The translations under genes and the position numbers were made by a program. From contig NZ_FOKG01000009.1 in the NCBI RefSeq assembly GCF_900111885.1, positions 186,001 through 250,000 on the forward strand: a DNA stretch of 64,000 nt, given 5' to 3'. How positions within the stretch are numbered: the first letter of the stretch is position 1; every line of letters begins with the position of its first letter. The notes under the pieces were generated by a model. It worked only from the letters and a program-made list of their open reading frames with translations. It made no database searches and was not told the DNA's origin. The stretch comes from Amycolatopsis marina. Lineage in GTDB: Bacteria > Actinomycetota > Actinomycetes > Mycobacteriales > Pseudonocardiaceae. Below, piece by piece: positions 46,253-55,131 of this stretch.

Positions 46253-46942
46253 CTATTCACCGATGGGAATGACCTGGCCACGGTTGATGCTCACCCAGTC
46301 CCGTCCGCTCAGGTACGGCCGCAGCGCGTCGGCGATCGCGGCCTGGTCCTGCTCGCTCTTGGGGCGCTGGAGTTCGTAGAGCCGGGGAAACTCGAGCATC
46401 CCGGTGACCAGGTCCCACAACCGCAGGGCTGCCGTGCCCTCGGGAGGATCGATCAGCACCGGTCCGAAGAGGGACTGGCCGTCAGGGAAGAACAGTGTGG
46501 GCACTCCGAACCCGCCCGCGCCGGTCACCCGCTCGTGGTCGGCCCTGACCTCGTCGTGGGTCCTCGGGTCGGCGATCGCCTCGTCCAGCACCTCCGGGTC
46601 GGCGCCGATGCCGGTCAGCAGCTCCCTGGCGACCTCCGGATCGTGCGGCTTGCGTCCCTCGACGTGCAGTGCCCGTCCCGTCGTCTCGTACCAGGCGTCC
46701 AGCAGCGCCATGTCGCGCCGCCGCAACAGCGCACCGATCCGCATCAGGGACCAGCCGTAGGACCAGGCGCGCTGCCACGGGTGCTTCTTGCCCTCCGCCC
46801 GGTTGATCTCCTCGAGACTGAAGAAGCGCCAGTTGACGGTGAGACCGGTCTGTGCGCGTACCTCGCGAATCCAGACCGACGTCTGGTAGGCGAACGGGCA
46901 CATCGGGTCGAAGTGGAAGTCCAGTTCGGCCGGTCCGGTCAT
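46253..46942 (-). CDS. DsbA/FrnE-like thioredoxin-fold protein
   Basis: 229-aa protein with no signal peptide, so cytoplasmic. Thioredoxin-fold active site DPMCPFAYQ has a single Cys (CPFA), like 2-hydroxychromene-2-carboxylate isomerases and mycothiol- or glutathione-linked DsbA-like proteins rather than CxxC oxidases. The cis-Pro loop GVPTLFF is present. The start (ATG 46942) overlaps the TetR stop by four bases (ATGA), so the two genes are one operon. Confidence 0.88.
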   Translation of the reverse strand: MTGPAELDFHFDPMCPFAYQTSVWIREVRAQTGLTVNWRFFSLEEINRAEGKKHPWQRAWSYGWSLMRIGALLRRRDMALLDAWYETTGRALHVEGRKPHDPEVARELLTGIGADPEVLDEAIADPRTHDEVRADHERVTGAGGFGVPTLFFPDGQSLFGPVLIDPPEGTAALRLWDLVTGMLEFPRLYELQRPKSEQDQAAIADALRPYLSGRDWVSINRGQVIPIGE

Positions 46943-47544
46943 GCGGTCACTCCCTCCGCGAGGTGGGCGGCGATCAGGTCGTCGATGCCCTCGGCGATGT
47001 CCACCGCGGGTGCGGCGTCGACCTTGGCCAGCAGGATCAGGCCCTGCGCGTGCGCGAGCACGGCGGCGGCGAGCCGGTCCGGGTCCGTTCCCTGCCGCAG
47101 CAGGCCCTGTGCCGAGGCGCGCCGGCACACCGCCGCGATCCGCTCCCGCCAGTTCGCGAAGACGGCGGCCAGGTGCTCCCGGACCACGGTGTCGGCGGTG
47201 GACAGTTCGGCCGCCAGATTGCCGAACGGGCAGCCGACCACCTGGCCGAAACGCTCCTCGAAACCCACCTGGATCCGGCCGACCGCGAGTGCGACGCCGC
47301 GTAGTGCCTGCGCCGGATCGGCCGCGTCGGCCTCCCGCAGGCGCAGTTCGAGCCCGGCTGCGTGCAGGTCGATCACGGCGATCGCGACGTCGGCCTTGGT
47401 GGCGAAGTAGTGGTAGAAGCTGCCCTTCCGGACGTCAGCCTCCGCGCAGATCTCGCCGACCCCCACGGAGGTGTAGCTGCGCGTCAGGAACAACCGGGCG
47501 GCGGTGCGGACGATGCGCTCGCGTGCGTCCGACGTTCGACCCAT
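46939..47544 (-). CDS. TetR-family transcriptional regulator
   Basis: 201 aa with the N-terminal [48 protein letters not shown] (about 8-53), characteristic of TetR, and a C-terminal helical ligand domain. It heads a two-gene operon with the DsbA-like gene and is preceded by an inverted repeat. It most likely autoregulates in response to an electrophile or aromatic ligand (inference). Confidence 0.95.
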   Translation of the reverse strand: MGRTSDARERIVRTAARLFLTRSYTSVGVGEICAEADVRKGSFYHYFATKADVAIAVIDLHAAGLELRLREADAADPAQALRGVALAVGRIQVGFEERFGQVVGCPFGNLAAELSTADTVVREHLAAVFANWRERIAAVCRRASAQGLLRQGTDPDRLAAAVLAHAQGLILLAKVDAAPAVDIAEGIDDLIAAHLAEGVTA

Positions 47545-47564
47545 GACTGGGAACCCTAGGGATA

Positions 47565-47582
47565 GTTGACTAGCCGGTCAAC
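47565..47582. promoter_or_regulatory. Operator for the TetR regulator
   Basis: GTTGAC-TAGCCG-GTCAAC: a 6-bp inverted repeat 20 bp upstream of the TetR start, in an AT-rich promoter region. It fits a TetR half-site pattern (TTGAC-n-GTCAA). Confidence 0.75.
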
Positions 47583-47716
47583 AAGTATGGGAATGTTGGT
47601 AGATGGCATTGATTATCAAAAGATGGTGAAATGTTAACTGTTCGATAAGCTCGCCAGTCTTCCACCTCACCTGAATCGTGTGTTCGGATGGTCACTCCCT
47701 GCTGGTGGAGGTAGTG

Positions 47717-48568
47717 ATGTTGAGGCTGCGAAGACTGGCGGCCGGAGCAGCGGCCGTGGTGCTCGGTGCGCTGGGAGTCGTGGCGGCCGGCCAGGTGCCC
47801 GCGTCGGCGGCGCCCAACTTCCAGGTCCCGTTCACCTGCGGCGTGACCGTCACGGCCGCGACCTTCAGCGGGCACAGCCCGGCGAACTCGGTCGACTTCC
47901 AGAAGAGCGGAATCACCGGGATGCCGGTACTCGCCTCCTCCGCCGGCACGATCACCCGCGTGGGTAACACGGGCAGCACCAGCTACGGCCGGTGGATCGA
48001 GATCGACCATGGCAGTGGCTGGCGAACGCGGTACGCGCATCTGTCCACCCAGACCGTGTCGGTCGGCCAGAACGTCCGGCTCGGCACCAAGATCGGCACC
48101 GCGGGCTCGACCGGCGGGGTCACCGGACCCCACCTGCACTACGAACAGCGGTACAACGGCTCGGTGGTCAAGGCGAAGCTCAACGGTGTCGCGGTTCCGT
48201 ACTACGGCCACACGAACTTCACCAGCAAGAACAACTGTGGCGGCAACCCCTACTCTCCCGAGGCCGCCTGTGGTTCGGGCTACTCGGTGATCGACTCCGC
48301 GGGGCTCAGCGGAGCGGGGACGGTCTACCTGCTCTACAAGTCGTCCAACACCAGCAACTGCGTGGTGACGATGAAGAGCACCTCGCTCGGCAAGGCTTCG
48401 CCGGTATCCGCCTTCCTCGAGGTGCAGGGTGGAACCCGTGCCACGGACTCCGGCAACTACTCCTACTACGCCGGCCCGGTGATCAGGTCGGCCGGTTCCA
48501 CCTGCGTCAAGTGGGGTGGTTCGGTGGGCTCCGACAACTACACCAGCCCGTTCGAACACTGCGACTGA
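47717..48568 (+). CDS. Secreted M23 (LytM-type) peptidase with C-terminal SapA-like domain
   Basis: 283 aa. ATG 47717 has GGAGG and yields signal MLRLRRLAAGAAAVVLGALG...SAA. The M23 zinc peptidase domain has the first ligand His/Asp in FSGHSPANSVDF and the HLHYEQ motif, so it probably cleaves peptidoglycan cross-links or secreted peptides. From about residue 187 a Cys-containing domain begins (ACGSGYSVIDSAGLSGAGTVYLLYKSS...NCVVTMKS...FEHCD), resembling the Streptomyces spore-associated protein A type. The upstream 150 bp is AT-rich and shared with the divergent TetR promoter. Confidence 0.92.
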   Translation: MLRLRRLAAGAAAVVLGALGVVAAGQVPASAAPNFQVPFTCGVTVTAATFSGHSPANSVDFQKSGITGMPVLASSAGTITRVGNTGSTSYGRWIEIDHGSGWRTRYAHLSTQTVSVGQNVRLGTKIGTAGSTGGVTGPHLHYEQRYNGSVVKAKLNGVAVPYYGHTNFTSKNNCGGNPYSPEAACGSGYSVIDSAGLSGAGTVYLLYKSSNTSNCVVTMKSTSLGKASPVSAFLEVQGGTRATDSGNYSYYAGPVIRSAGSTCVKWGGSVGSDNYTSPFEHCD

Positions 48569-48670
48569 AGTAGCGGGACCCCTGCTCGCGGCCCGCGTCG
48601 CCCTGCTCCTCGGACAGGGACGGCGCACCCGCCGGCAGGGACCGGTCCTGTTTGTTCTTCTCGGACGTGG

Positions 48671-48679
48671 TTGTCCACA
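48671..48679 (+). promoter_or_regulatory. DnaA-box-like nonamer before DUF4192 gene
   Basis: TTGTCCACA matches the actinobacterial DnaA box exactly; a partial second copy (ATGTCCACC) follows. A single site may be fortuitous. Confidence 0.3.
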
Positions 48680-48730
48680 GATGTCCACCGGGTGCTACCG
48701 CCGTCGCTGTTCGCGTTCGAAGGTGGAGTC

Positions 48731-49804
48731 ATGACGACCTCCACCCCAGCCGGCCAGTCCACGGTCAGCCTGCGCGATCCGGCCCAGTTGATCGCCGCGA
48801 CTCCGTGCCTGCTCGGCTTCCGGCCGACAGATTCGCTCGTCGTGATCGCTCACCGCCCGCCCACCGGTTCCCGTATCGGTGTGGTGCTCCGCGGTGACCT
48901 GCCGCCACCGCGGTACCGCAAGCAGTTGGCCCGGTCGCTGGTCGCTCCACTACTGGCCGACCAGGCGCTGGGTGTCACGCAACTCGTGGTCTGCGCACAA
49001 CGAAAAGCGCAGGCGCAGGCTGGTGGCAAGCCGATCCACAGTGGTCTGGTCAAGGCCGTGTCCGAGGTGCTGGCGAACGCGGGAATCCCGACCAAACACG
49101 CGCTCTGGGTCCCCGAGATCCGCGCGGGCGCCCGGTACCGCTGCTACCAGGACCCGACGTGCACGGGGCGCCTGCCCGACCCGGCCACGACGGTCGCGGC
49201 GACGGTCATGGCCAGCACCGGTCAAGTCACCTTCGGCAGCAGGGCCGAGATGGGCCGTCTGCTGGACCCGGTCGACGCCGCCACCCTCACCCGCCGCGGC
49301 GAACTGCTGGACGAGTGGAGCGACTCACTCGTTACCGAAGACAGCGGCCGAGTTCTCGAGCGGGACCGGCGAGAGGTCGTCGCTGCACTCGCGCAGTCTC
49401 GAACAGGAAAGCTGCGGCTGACCGACGAACAGGCAGTACGACTGGCGTGGGCGTTGTCCGACCGGCGTATCCGGGACGACTGCCTCGGTCTCGCCCTTCC
49501 GGCGGGGGAGCGGCGAGCGCACGACGCCGAACGGCTCTGGCTCGAACTGGTACGCGGGATTCCCGCGCCCGAACGTGCCGAGGCCGCGTGCCTGCTCGGT
49601 TTCTCGGCCTACCTCAGGGGCGAGGGAGCCTTCGCCGGGATGGCACTGGACAACGCCCTCGACGCCTACCCCGCCCACGTCCTCGCGGCAATGCTCGCCG
49701 AGTCGATCCGGCTCGGTGTGCCGCCGGATCGGCTGACCCGGTTGGTACCGACAGGCGGCCCACCGGACTGGCTCACCGGAACTACCCCCGGCGGGTCTGG
49801 GTGA
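48731..49804 (+). CDS. DUF4192 domain protein
   Basis: 357-aa cytoplasmic protein. The N-terminus [28 protein letters not shown] is the diagnostic DUF4192 start; further features are [14 protein letters not shown] and a C-terminal helical part with repeated Ala/Leu ([36 protein letters not shown]). ATG 48731 with GGTGGAG. Function unknown. Its 3' end overlaps the convergent galE gene by 23 bp. Confidence 0.88.
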   Translation: MTTSTPAGQSTVSLRDPAQLIAATPCLLGFRPTDSLVVIAHRPPTGSRIGVVLRGDLPPPRYRKQLARSLVAPLLADQALGVTQLVVCAQRKAQAQAGGKPIHSGLVKAVSEVLANAGIPTKHALWVPEIRAGARYRCYQDPTCTGRLPDPATTVAATVMASTGQVTFGSRAEMGRLLDPVDAATLTRRGELLDEWSDSLVTEDSGRVLERDRREVVAALAQSRTGKLRLTDEQAVRLAWALSDRRIRDDCLGLALPAGERRAHDAERLWLELVRGIPAPERAEAACLLGFSAYLRGEGAFAGMALDNALDAYPAHVLAAMLAESIRLGVPPDRLTRLVPTGGPPDWLTGTTPGGSG

Positions 49805-50774
49805 ACGCCCACGCGTCGGACACGATGCCCGCGAGATCCGCGCGTTCCGGCTTCCAGCCCAGATCCTCCCGCGCCCGGTCGCTGGCCGCGACCAGCACGG
49901 CGGGGTCCCCGGCACGCCGCGGTGCGACCGCGGCTGGGATCGGGTGGCCGGTGACGCCGCGGCAGGCCTCGATGACCTGGCGCACCGAGAAGCCGGTGCC
50001 GTTGCCGAGGTTGTAGATCTGGTGCTCGCCCGCGGTGGCGTGTTCGAGGGCCAGCAGGTGGGCGTCGGCAAGATCCGCGACGTGGATGTAGTCGCGTACC
50101 GCGGTGCCGTCGTCGGTCGGGTAGTCCTCGCCGTAGATCTGGACCTGGTCGCGGTCACCGGTCGCCACCTGAAGGACGATCGGGATCAGGTGCGTTTCGG
50201 TGGCGTGGCGCTCGCCGAAGCCGCCATAGGCCCCCGCGACATTGAAGTAGCGCAGACTCACGGCGGCCAGTCCGTGGGCTCGCGCGTAGGTGGTGATCGC
50301 GTGGTCGATGGCCAGTTTGGTCGCGCCGTAGGTGTTGGTCGGCAGGGTAGGCGCCGTCTCCGGGATCGGGGACTGCTCCGGCTCGCCGTAAGTCGCGGCG
50401 GTCGAGGAGAAGACAAGGCGGGGGGTGCCGTGGGCACGCATGGCGTCGAGTAGCCGCAAAGAGGTGAGCACGTTGCCGCGCCAGTATTTCCCGGGATCCT
50501 GCATCGACTCGCCGACGAGGGACTTCGCGGCGAAGTGCAGCACTCCGTCGAAGCCCTCCGCGAGGAGTGTCTCCGCGGTCTCGGCGGCGTCGCCCTCGAC
50601 GAACCTGGCAGCGGGGTGGACGGCGTCCGCGTGTCCGGTCGAGAGGTCGTCCACAACGACGACCTCGTGGCCTGCCTCCACCAGACGGGCCGTGCACACG
50701 CTGCCGACGTAACCGGCGCCGCCCGTGACGACCAGCTTCAGGGCCTTGCTCGGCTTTTCGGTAACCGTTGACAT
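49782..50774 (-). CDS. galE: UDP-glucose 4-epimerase
   Basis: Interconverts UDP-galactose and UDP-glucose for the Leloir pathway and envelope polysaccharides. 330 aa, SDR fold. NAD motif [11 protein letters not shown] at about 14-24; [19 protein letters not shown]; catalytic Tyr-x3-Lys in [23 protein letters not shown] 50774 with GAAAGG. Downstream of galK and ideR on the same strand. Confidence 0.96.
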   Translation of the reverse strand: MSTVTEKPSKALKLVVTGGAGYVGSVCTARLVEAGHEVVVVDDLSTGHADAVHPAARFVEGDAAETAETLLAEGFDGVLHFAAKSLVGESMQDPGKYWRGNVLTSLRLLDAMRAHGTPRLVFSSTAATYGEPEQSPIPETAPTLPTNTYGATKLAIDHAITTYARAHGLAAVSLRYFNVAGAYGGFGERHATETHLIPIVLQVATGDRDQVQIYGEDYPTDDGTAVRDYIHVADLADAHLLALEHATAGEHQIYNLGNGTGFSVRQVIEACRGVTGHPIPAAVAPRRAGDPAVLVAASDRAREDLGWKPERADLAGIVSDAWAFTQTRRG

Positions 50775-50972
50775 CTCTCGATGGGCCTTTCTCGCGCGTG
50801 AACAGTGCGGCGGCGGGTCTGGGAGCTGGCCATCGCTGTGTTCCCGGACACAGTCACCGCACTCAGTGTCTACTGTCGCACCAGCACCCGTTCGGCCGGG
50901 GTGCGGGCCGATGTTGCACTACCGGGGCCGGCGTTGGCACTTTCCGGCGGGCGGCGGAACCGCTGACCGGCC

Positions 50973-51033
50973 GGAGCTACCAAGTCGAGCCCCGGAACTG
51001 CCAACTCGGGCTCCAGAACTGCAAAGTCGAGCC
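50973..51033. repeat. Three degenerate 21-bp tandem repeats after galK
   Basis: Units starting at 50973, 50994 and 51015 (GGAGCTACCAAG..., GGAACTGCCAAC..., AGAACTGCAAAG...) share GAxCTxCxAA-TCG-GC. They end two bases before the galK stop codon. The rest of the 260-bp galK-galE gap shows no gene. Confidence 0.6.
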
Positions 51034-51034
51034 T

Positions 51035-52251
<1,217 letters not shown>

Positions 52252-52255
<4 letters not shown>

Positions 52256-52950
52256 CGTGCCTGGGCGAGCACGGCGTGCAGCACCGAGCTGGCCACCTGC
52301 ATGGTCGTGTTGTCGCCGGTGACCTCGATGGTGGAACCGCCGCCGTTGGTCTTGCCCACCCGGACCATGTGCCCGGGGATGACGCCGACCGACTTCAGCT
52401 CGGTCATCAGCGACTCGTCGAGCTGCACGTGTTCGGCGATCCGCCGGATCTCCACGTCGCCGCCGCCCGCACGGGCGAACTCGTCCAGCCGAACCAGGTC
52501 GGACTCGGCAGGCGGGGCGGGCTCGCCACCCTCACCCAGCTTGTCCAGTCCGGGAATGGGGTTGCCGTAGGGCGAGGTCGTGGGGTGGTCGAGCAGCTTG
52601 ACCAGCTTGCGCTCCACGGCCTCGCTCATCACGTGTTCCCAGCGGCAGGCTTCGAGGTGCACGTGCTCCCACTCGAGCCCGATGACGTCGACCAGCAGAC
52701 GCTCGGCCAAACGGTGCTTGCGCATCACCGCGATCGCCAGTTCCCTGCCGTGGTCGGTGAGCTGCAGGTGGCGGTCGTCGGCGACGACCACCAGCCCGTC
52801 GCGTTCCATCCTGGCGACCGTCTGGCTCACCGTGGGGCCGCTCTGCTGAAGGCGCTCGGCAATGCGAGCGCGCAGTGGTACGACACCTTCTTCTTCGAGC
52901 TCGAAGATGGTCCGCAGGTACATCTCGGTGGTGTCGATGAGATCGTTCAC
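52252..52950 (-). CDS. ideR: Iron-dependent regulator IdeR (DtxR family)
   Basis: Fe(II)-activated repressor of iron-uptake genes. 232 aa. Winged HTH in [50 protein letters not shown]. Metal site 1 ligands His79, Glu83 and His98, and site 2 ligands Met10, Cys102, Glu105 and His106 are all in canonical positions (CRWEHVMSE). The C-terminal SH3-like domain is present. GTG 52950 with AAGGGGA gives the family N-terminus. No IdeR operator was found in this window. Confidence 0.96.
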
Positions 52951-53083
52951 GCTGTCCCCTTCGTCCGCGTTCCCCATGGTAGTCGCTGATACCGACTCTC
53001 CCGTAGGCGATGGGGTAACAGCTGCCCGCTCGGCGAGCAGGGCCCGGCCAGACAGAAGCCGGTCCGGTGTGGAGGATGATCGA

Positions 53084-53932
53084 ATGCGTTCGCTGATGAC
53101 CACGATAGACCTAGCCGGTCGACTCGAAGGAGCCCCGCCCCAGCGCCCTGTCCTGCTTGACGTGCGCTGGCGGCTGGCGGGCCCGCCCGGAAGGGACTCC
53201 TATCGCTCGGGACACCTCCCCGGCGCCGTCTACCTGGACCTGGACACCGCACTGGCGGCGCCGCCCGGTACGGGTGGGCGGCACCCGCTGCCTTCGCCGG
53301 GCGACCTGCAGGCAGAGCTGCGCGTTGCGGGAGTCCGCGCCGGTCACCCGGTCGTGGTGTACGACGACGGCGACGGTTCGATCGCGGCCAGGGCGTGGTG
53401 GCTGCTTCGCTGGGCAGGGCATCGTGAGGTGGCCGTGCTCGACGGCGGGTTCGCGGCATGGGCCGAGGAGGGCAGGCCACTCAGCGCGGCCACACCCGAC
53501 CCGGAACCCGGCGACATCGAGGTCGAGCCCGGTTCGATGCCGGTGCTCGACGCCGAGGAGGCGGCCGGCCTCGCCCGCGACGGTGTGCTGCTCGACGCCA
53601 GGGCGCCCGAGCGCTACCGGGGCGAGACCGAACCGATCGATCCCCGTGCGGGCCATGTCCCCGGCGCCCGCAACGCCCCGTTCGCCGAGAACACGGGCGA
53701 GGACGGCCGCTGGCGCACCCCTGCCGAGCTTGCCGCGCACTACTCCAGGATCGGCGTCACCGGTGACACGGCCGTCGGCGCGTACTGCGGCTCCGGAGTG
53801 ACGGCCTGCTCCGTGGTGCTGGCACTGGAGGTCGCCGGCAGGCAGGAGCCTGCCGCGCTCTACGCGGGCTCCTGGTCGCACTGGGCGGCCGATCCGGCAC
53901 GGCCCGTGGCCACGGGCGAGCTGCCCGGCTGA
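53084..53932 (+). CDS. Two-domain sulfurtransferase (rhodanese type)
   Basis: 282-aa thiosulfate/3-mercaptopyruvate sulfurtransferase. The N-terminal domain (about 15-125) is structural: where the catalytic Cys would be it has Asp (VVVYDDGDG). The C-terminal domain carries Cys235 in [13 protein letters not shown], the active loop. [21 protein letters not shown] is a family signature. ATG 53084 with GGAGG. The acuC start follows 16 bp later. Confidence 0.92.
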   Translation: MRSLMTTIDLAGRLEGAPPQRPVLLDVRWRLAGPPGRDSYRSGHLPGAVYLDLDTALAAPPGTGGRHPLPSPGDLQAELRVAGVRAGHPVVVYDDGDGSIAARAWWLLRWAGHREVAVLDGGFAAWAEEGRPLSAATPDPEPGDIEVEPGSMPVLDAEEAAGLARDGVLLDARAPERYRGETEPIDPRAGHVPGARNAPFAENTGEDGRWRTPAELAAHYSRIGVTGDTAVGAYCGSGVTACSVVLALEVAGRQEPAALYAGSWSHWAADPARPVATGELPG

Positions 53933-53948
53933 GCACTAGGCTCTGGTC

Positions 53949-55130
53949 ATGTCTGCCTCCGCCGTCGTATGGGACGCCGCCCTGCTGGGATACGACCTCG
54001 GCGGAGAGCATCCGTTCAATCCCGTCCGGCTGGAACTCACCATCCGGCTGGCCACCGAACTCGGCGTACTGCGCGACGTGCCGTTGCTGGTGCCGGAACC
54101 GGCAAGCGGCGAGGAGCTGTACCGGATCCACACGACCGAGTACCTCGAGGCGGTGAAACGCGCGCCGATGACCGGCGCCGAGCTCGCGCACGGACTCGGG
54201 ACCGAGGACAACCCGGTATTCGAGAAGATGCACGAGTCCTCCGCGCTCGTCGTCGGGTCCACATTGCTCGCGGCTCGCACCATCGCCGAGGGCGAGGCAC
54301 GCAGGGCGGTCAACATCGCGGGCGGGCTGCATCACGCCATGAGCGACCACGCGGCCGGGTTTTGTGTCTACAACGACTGCGCCGTAGCGATCTCCTGGTT
54401 GCTGGACAACGGGTTCGACCGGGTGGCGTATCTGGACACCGATGTGCATCACGGTGACGGTGTGCAGTCCGCCTTCTACGACGACCCCAGAGTGCTCACC
54501 GTCTCGCTGCACCAGCATCCGCTCACGCTGTGGCCGGGCACCGGCTACTCCGGCGAGGTCGGCGCGGGCGGCGCCGAGGGCAGTTCGGTGAACATCCCGC
54601 TTCCACCGAACACGCGGGACCCGGCCTGGTTGCGTGCGTTCCATGCCGTCGTGCCCTCGCTGCTGGCGGAGTTCCAGCCGCAGATCCTCGTAACCCAGTG
54701 CGGCGTCGACTCCCACGAGGAGGACCCGTTGGCCGACCTCTCGCTCTCCGTGGACGGCCATCGCGCCATCTACCGGACGATGCGCGAGCTCGCCGACACC
54801 TACGCGGATGGACGCTGGCTCGCCGTGGGCGGTGGCGGGTACCAGCTCATCCGCGTGGTGCCCCGGTCCTGGACGCATCTCATCGCGACAGTGCTGAACC
54901 GCGACGTCCCACCGGAGACGCCGCTCCCGCCGGGGTGGGTGGACGCGATTCGCAGCGCGGCGCCGAGCGCGCGCCTGCCCGCCGCCATGACCGACGGCGC
55001 CGACACCGGCTTCCGGCACTGGGGCGATGACGTGGACGGCGTGGACGACCCGGTCGATGTCGCGATCAGGGACACCCGGAGGGCGATCTTCCCCCTGCAT
55101 GGCCTGGACCCCGACGATCCGAGGGACTGA
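53949..55130 (+). CDS. acuC: AcuC-type lysine deacetylase
   Basis: 393-aa zinc-dependent deacetylase of the HDAC/acetoin-utilisation family, cytoplasmic. Active-site motifs: NIAGGLHHAMSDHAAGFCVYNDCAVA (the His pair), YLDTDVHHGDGVQSAFY (Asp/His metal ligands), and VTQCGVDSHEEDPLADL with the third-ligand Asp. GGGGYQL is present near the C-terminus. The stop is one base from the GNAT-fusion start, so the two form an acylation/deacylation pair. Confidence 0.95.
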   Translation: MSASAVVWDAALLGYDLGGEHPFNPVRLELTIRLATELGVLRDVPLLVPEPASGEELYRIHTTEYLEAVKRAPMTGAELAHGLGTEDNPVFEKMHESSALVVGSTLLAARTIAEGEARRAVNIAGGLHHAMSDHAAGFCVYNDCAVAISWLLDNGFDRVAYLDTDVHHGDGVQSAFYDDPRVLTVSLHQHPLTLWPGTGYSGEVGAGGAEGSSVNIPLPPNTRDPAWLRAFHAVVPSLLAEFQPQILVTQCGVDSHEEDPLADLSLSVDGHRAIYRTMRELADTYADGRWLAVGGGGYQLIRVVPRSWTHLIATVLNRDVPPETPLPPGWVDAIRSAAPSARLPAAMTDGADTGFRHWGDDVDGVDDPVDVAIRDTRRAIFPLHGLDPDDPRD

Positions 55131-55131
55131 C

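Noticed and set aside
50775..51034. CRISPR-like array from the 21-bp tandem units
   Set aside because: Only three degenerate units without spacers; no cas genes in the window.
52951..53083. IdeR iron box between ideR and the sulfurtransferase
   Set aside because: No TTAGGTTAGG-type palindrome was visible.
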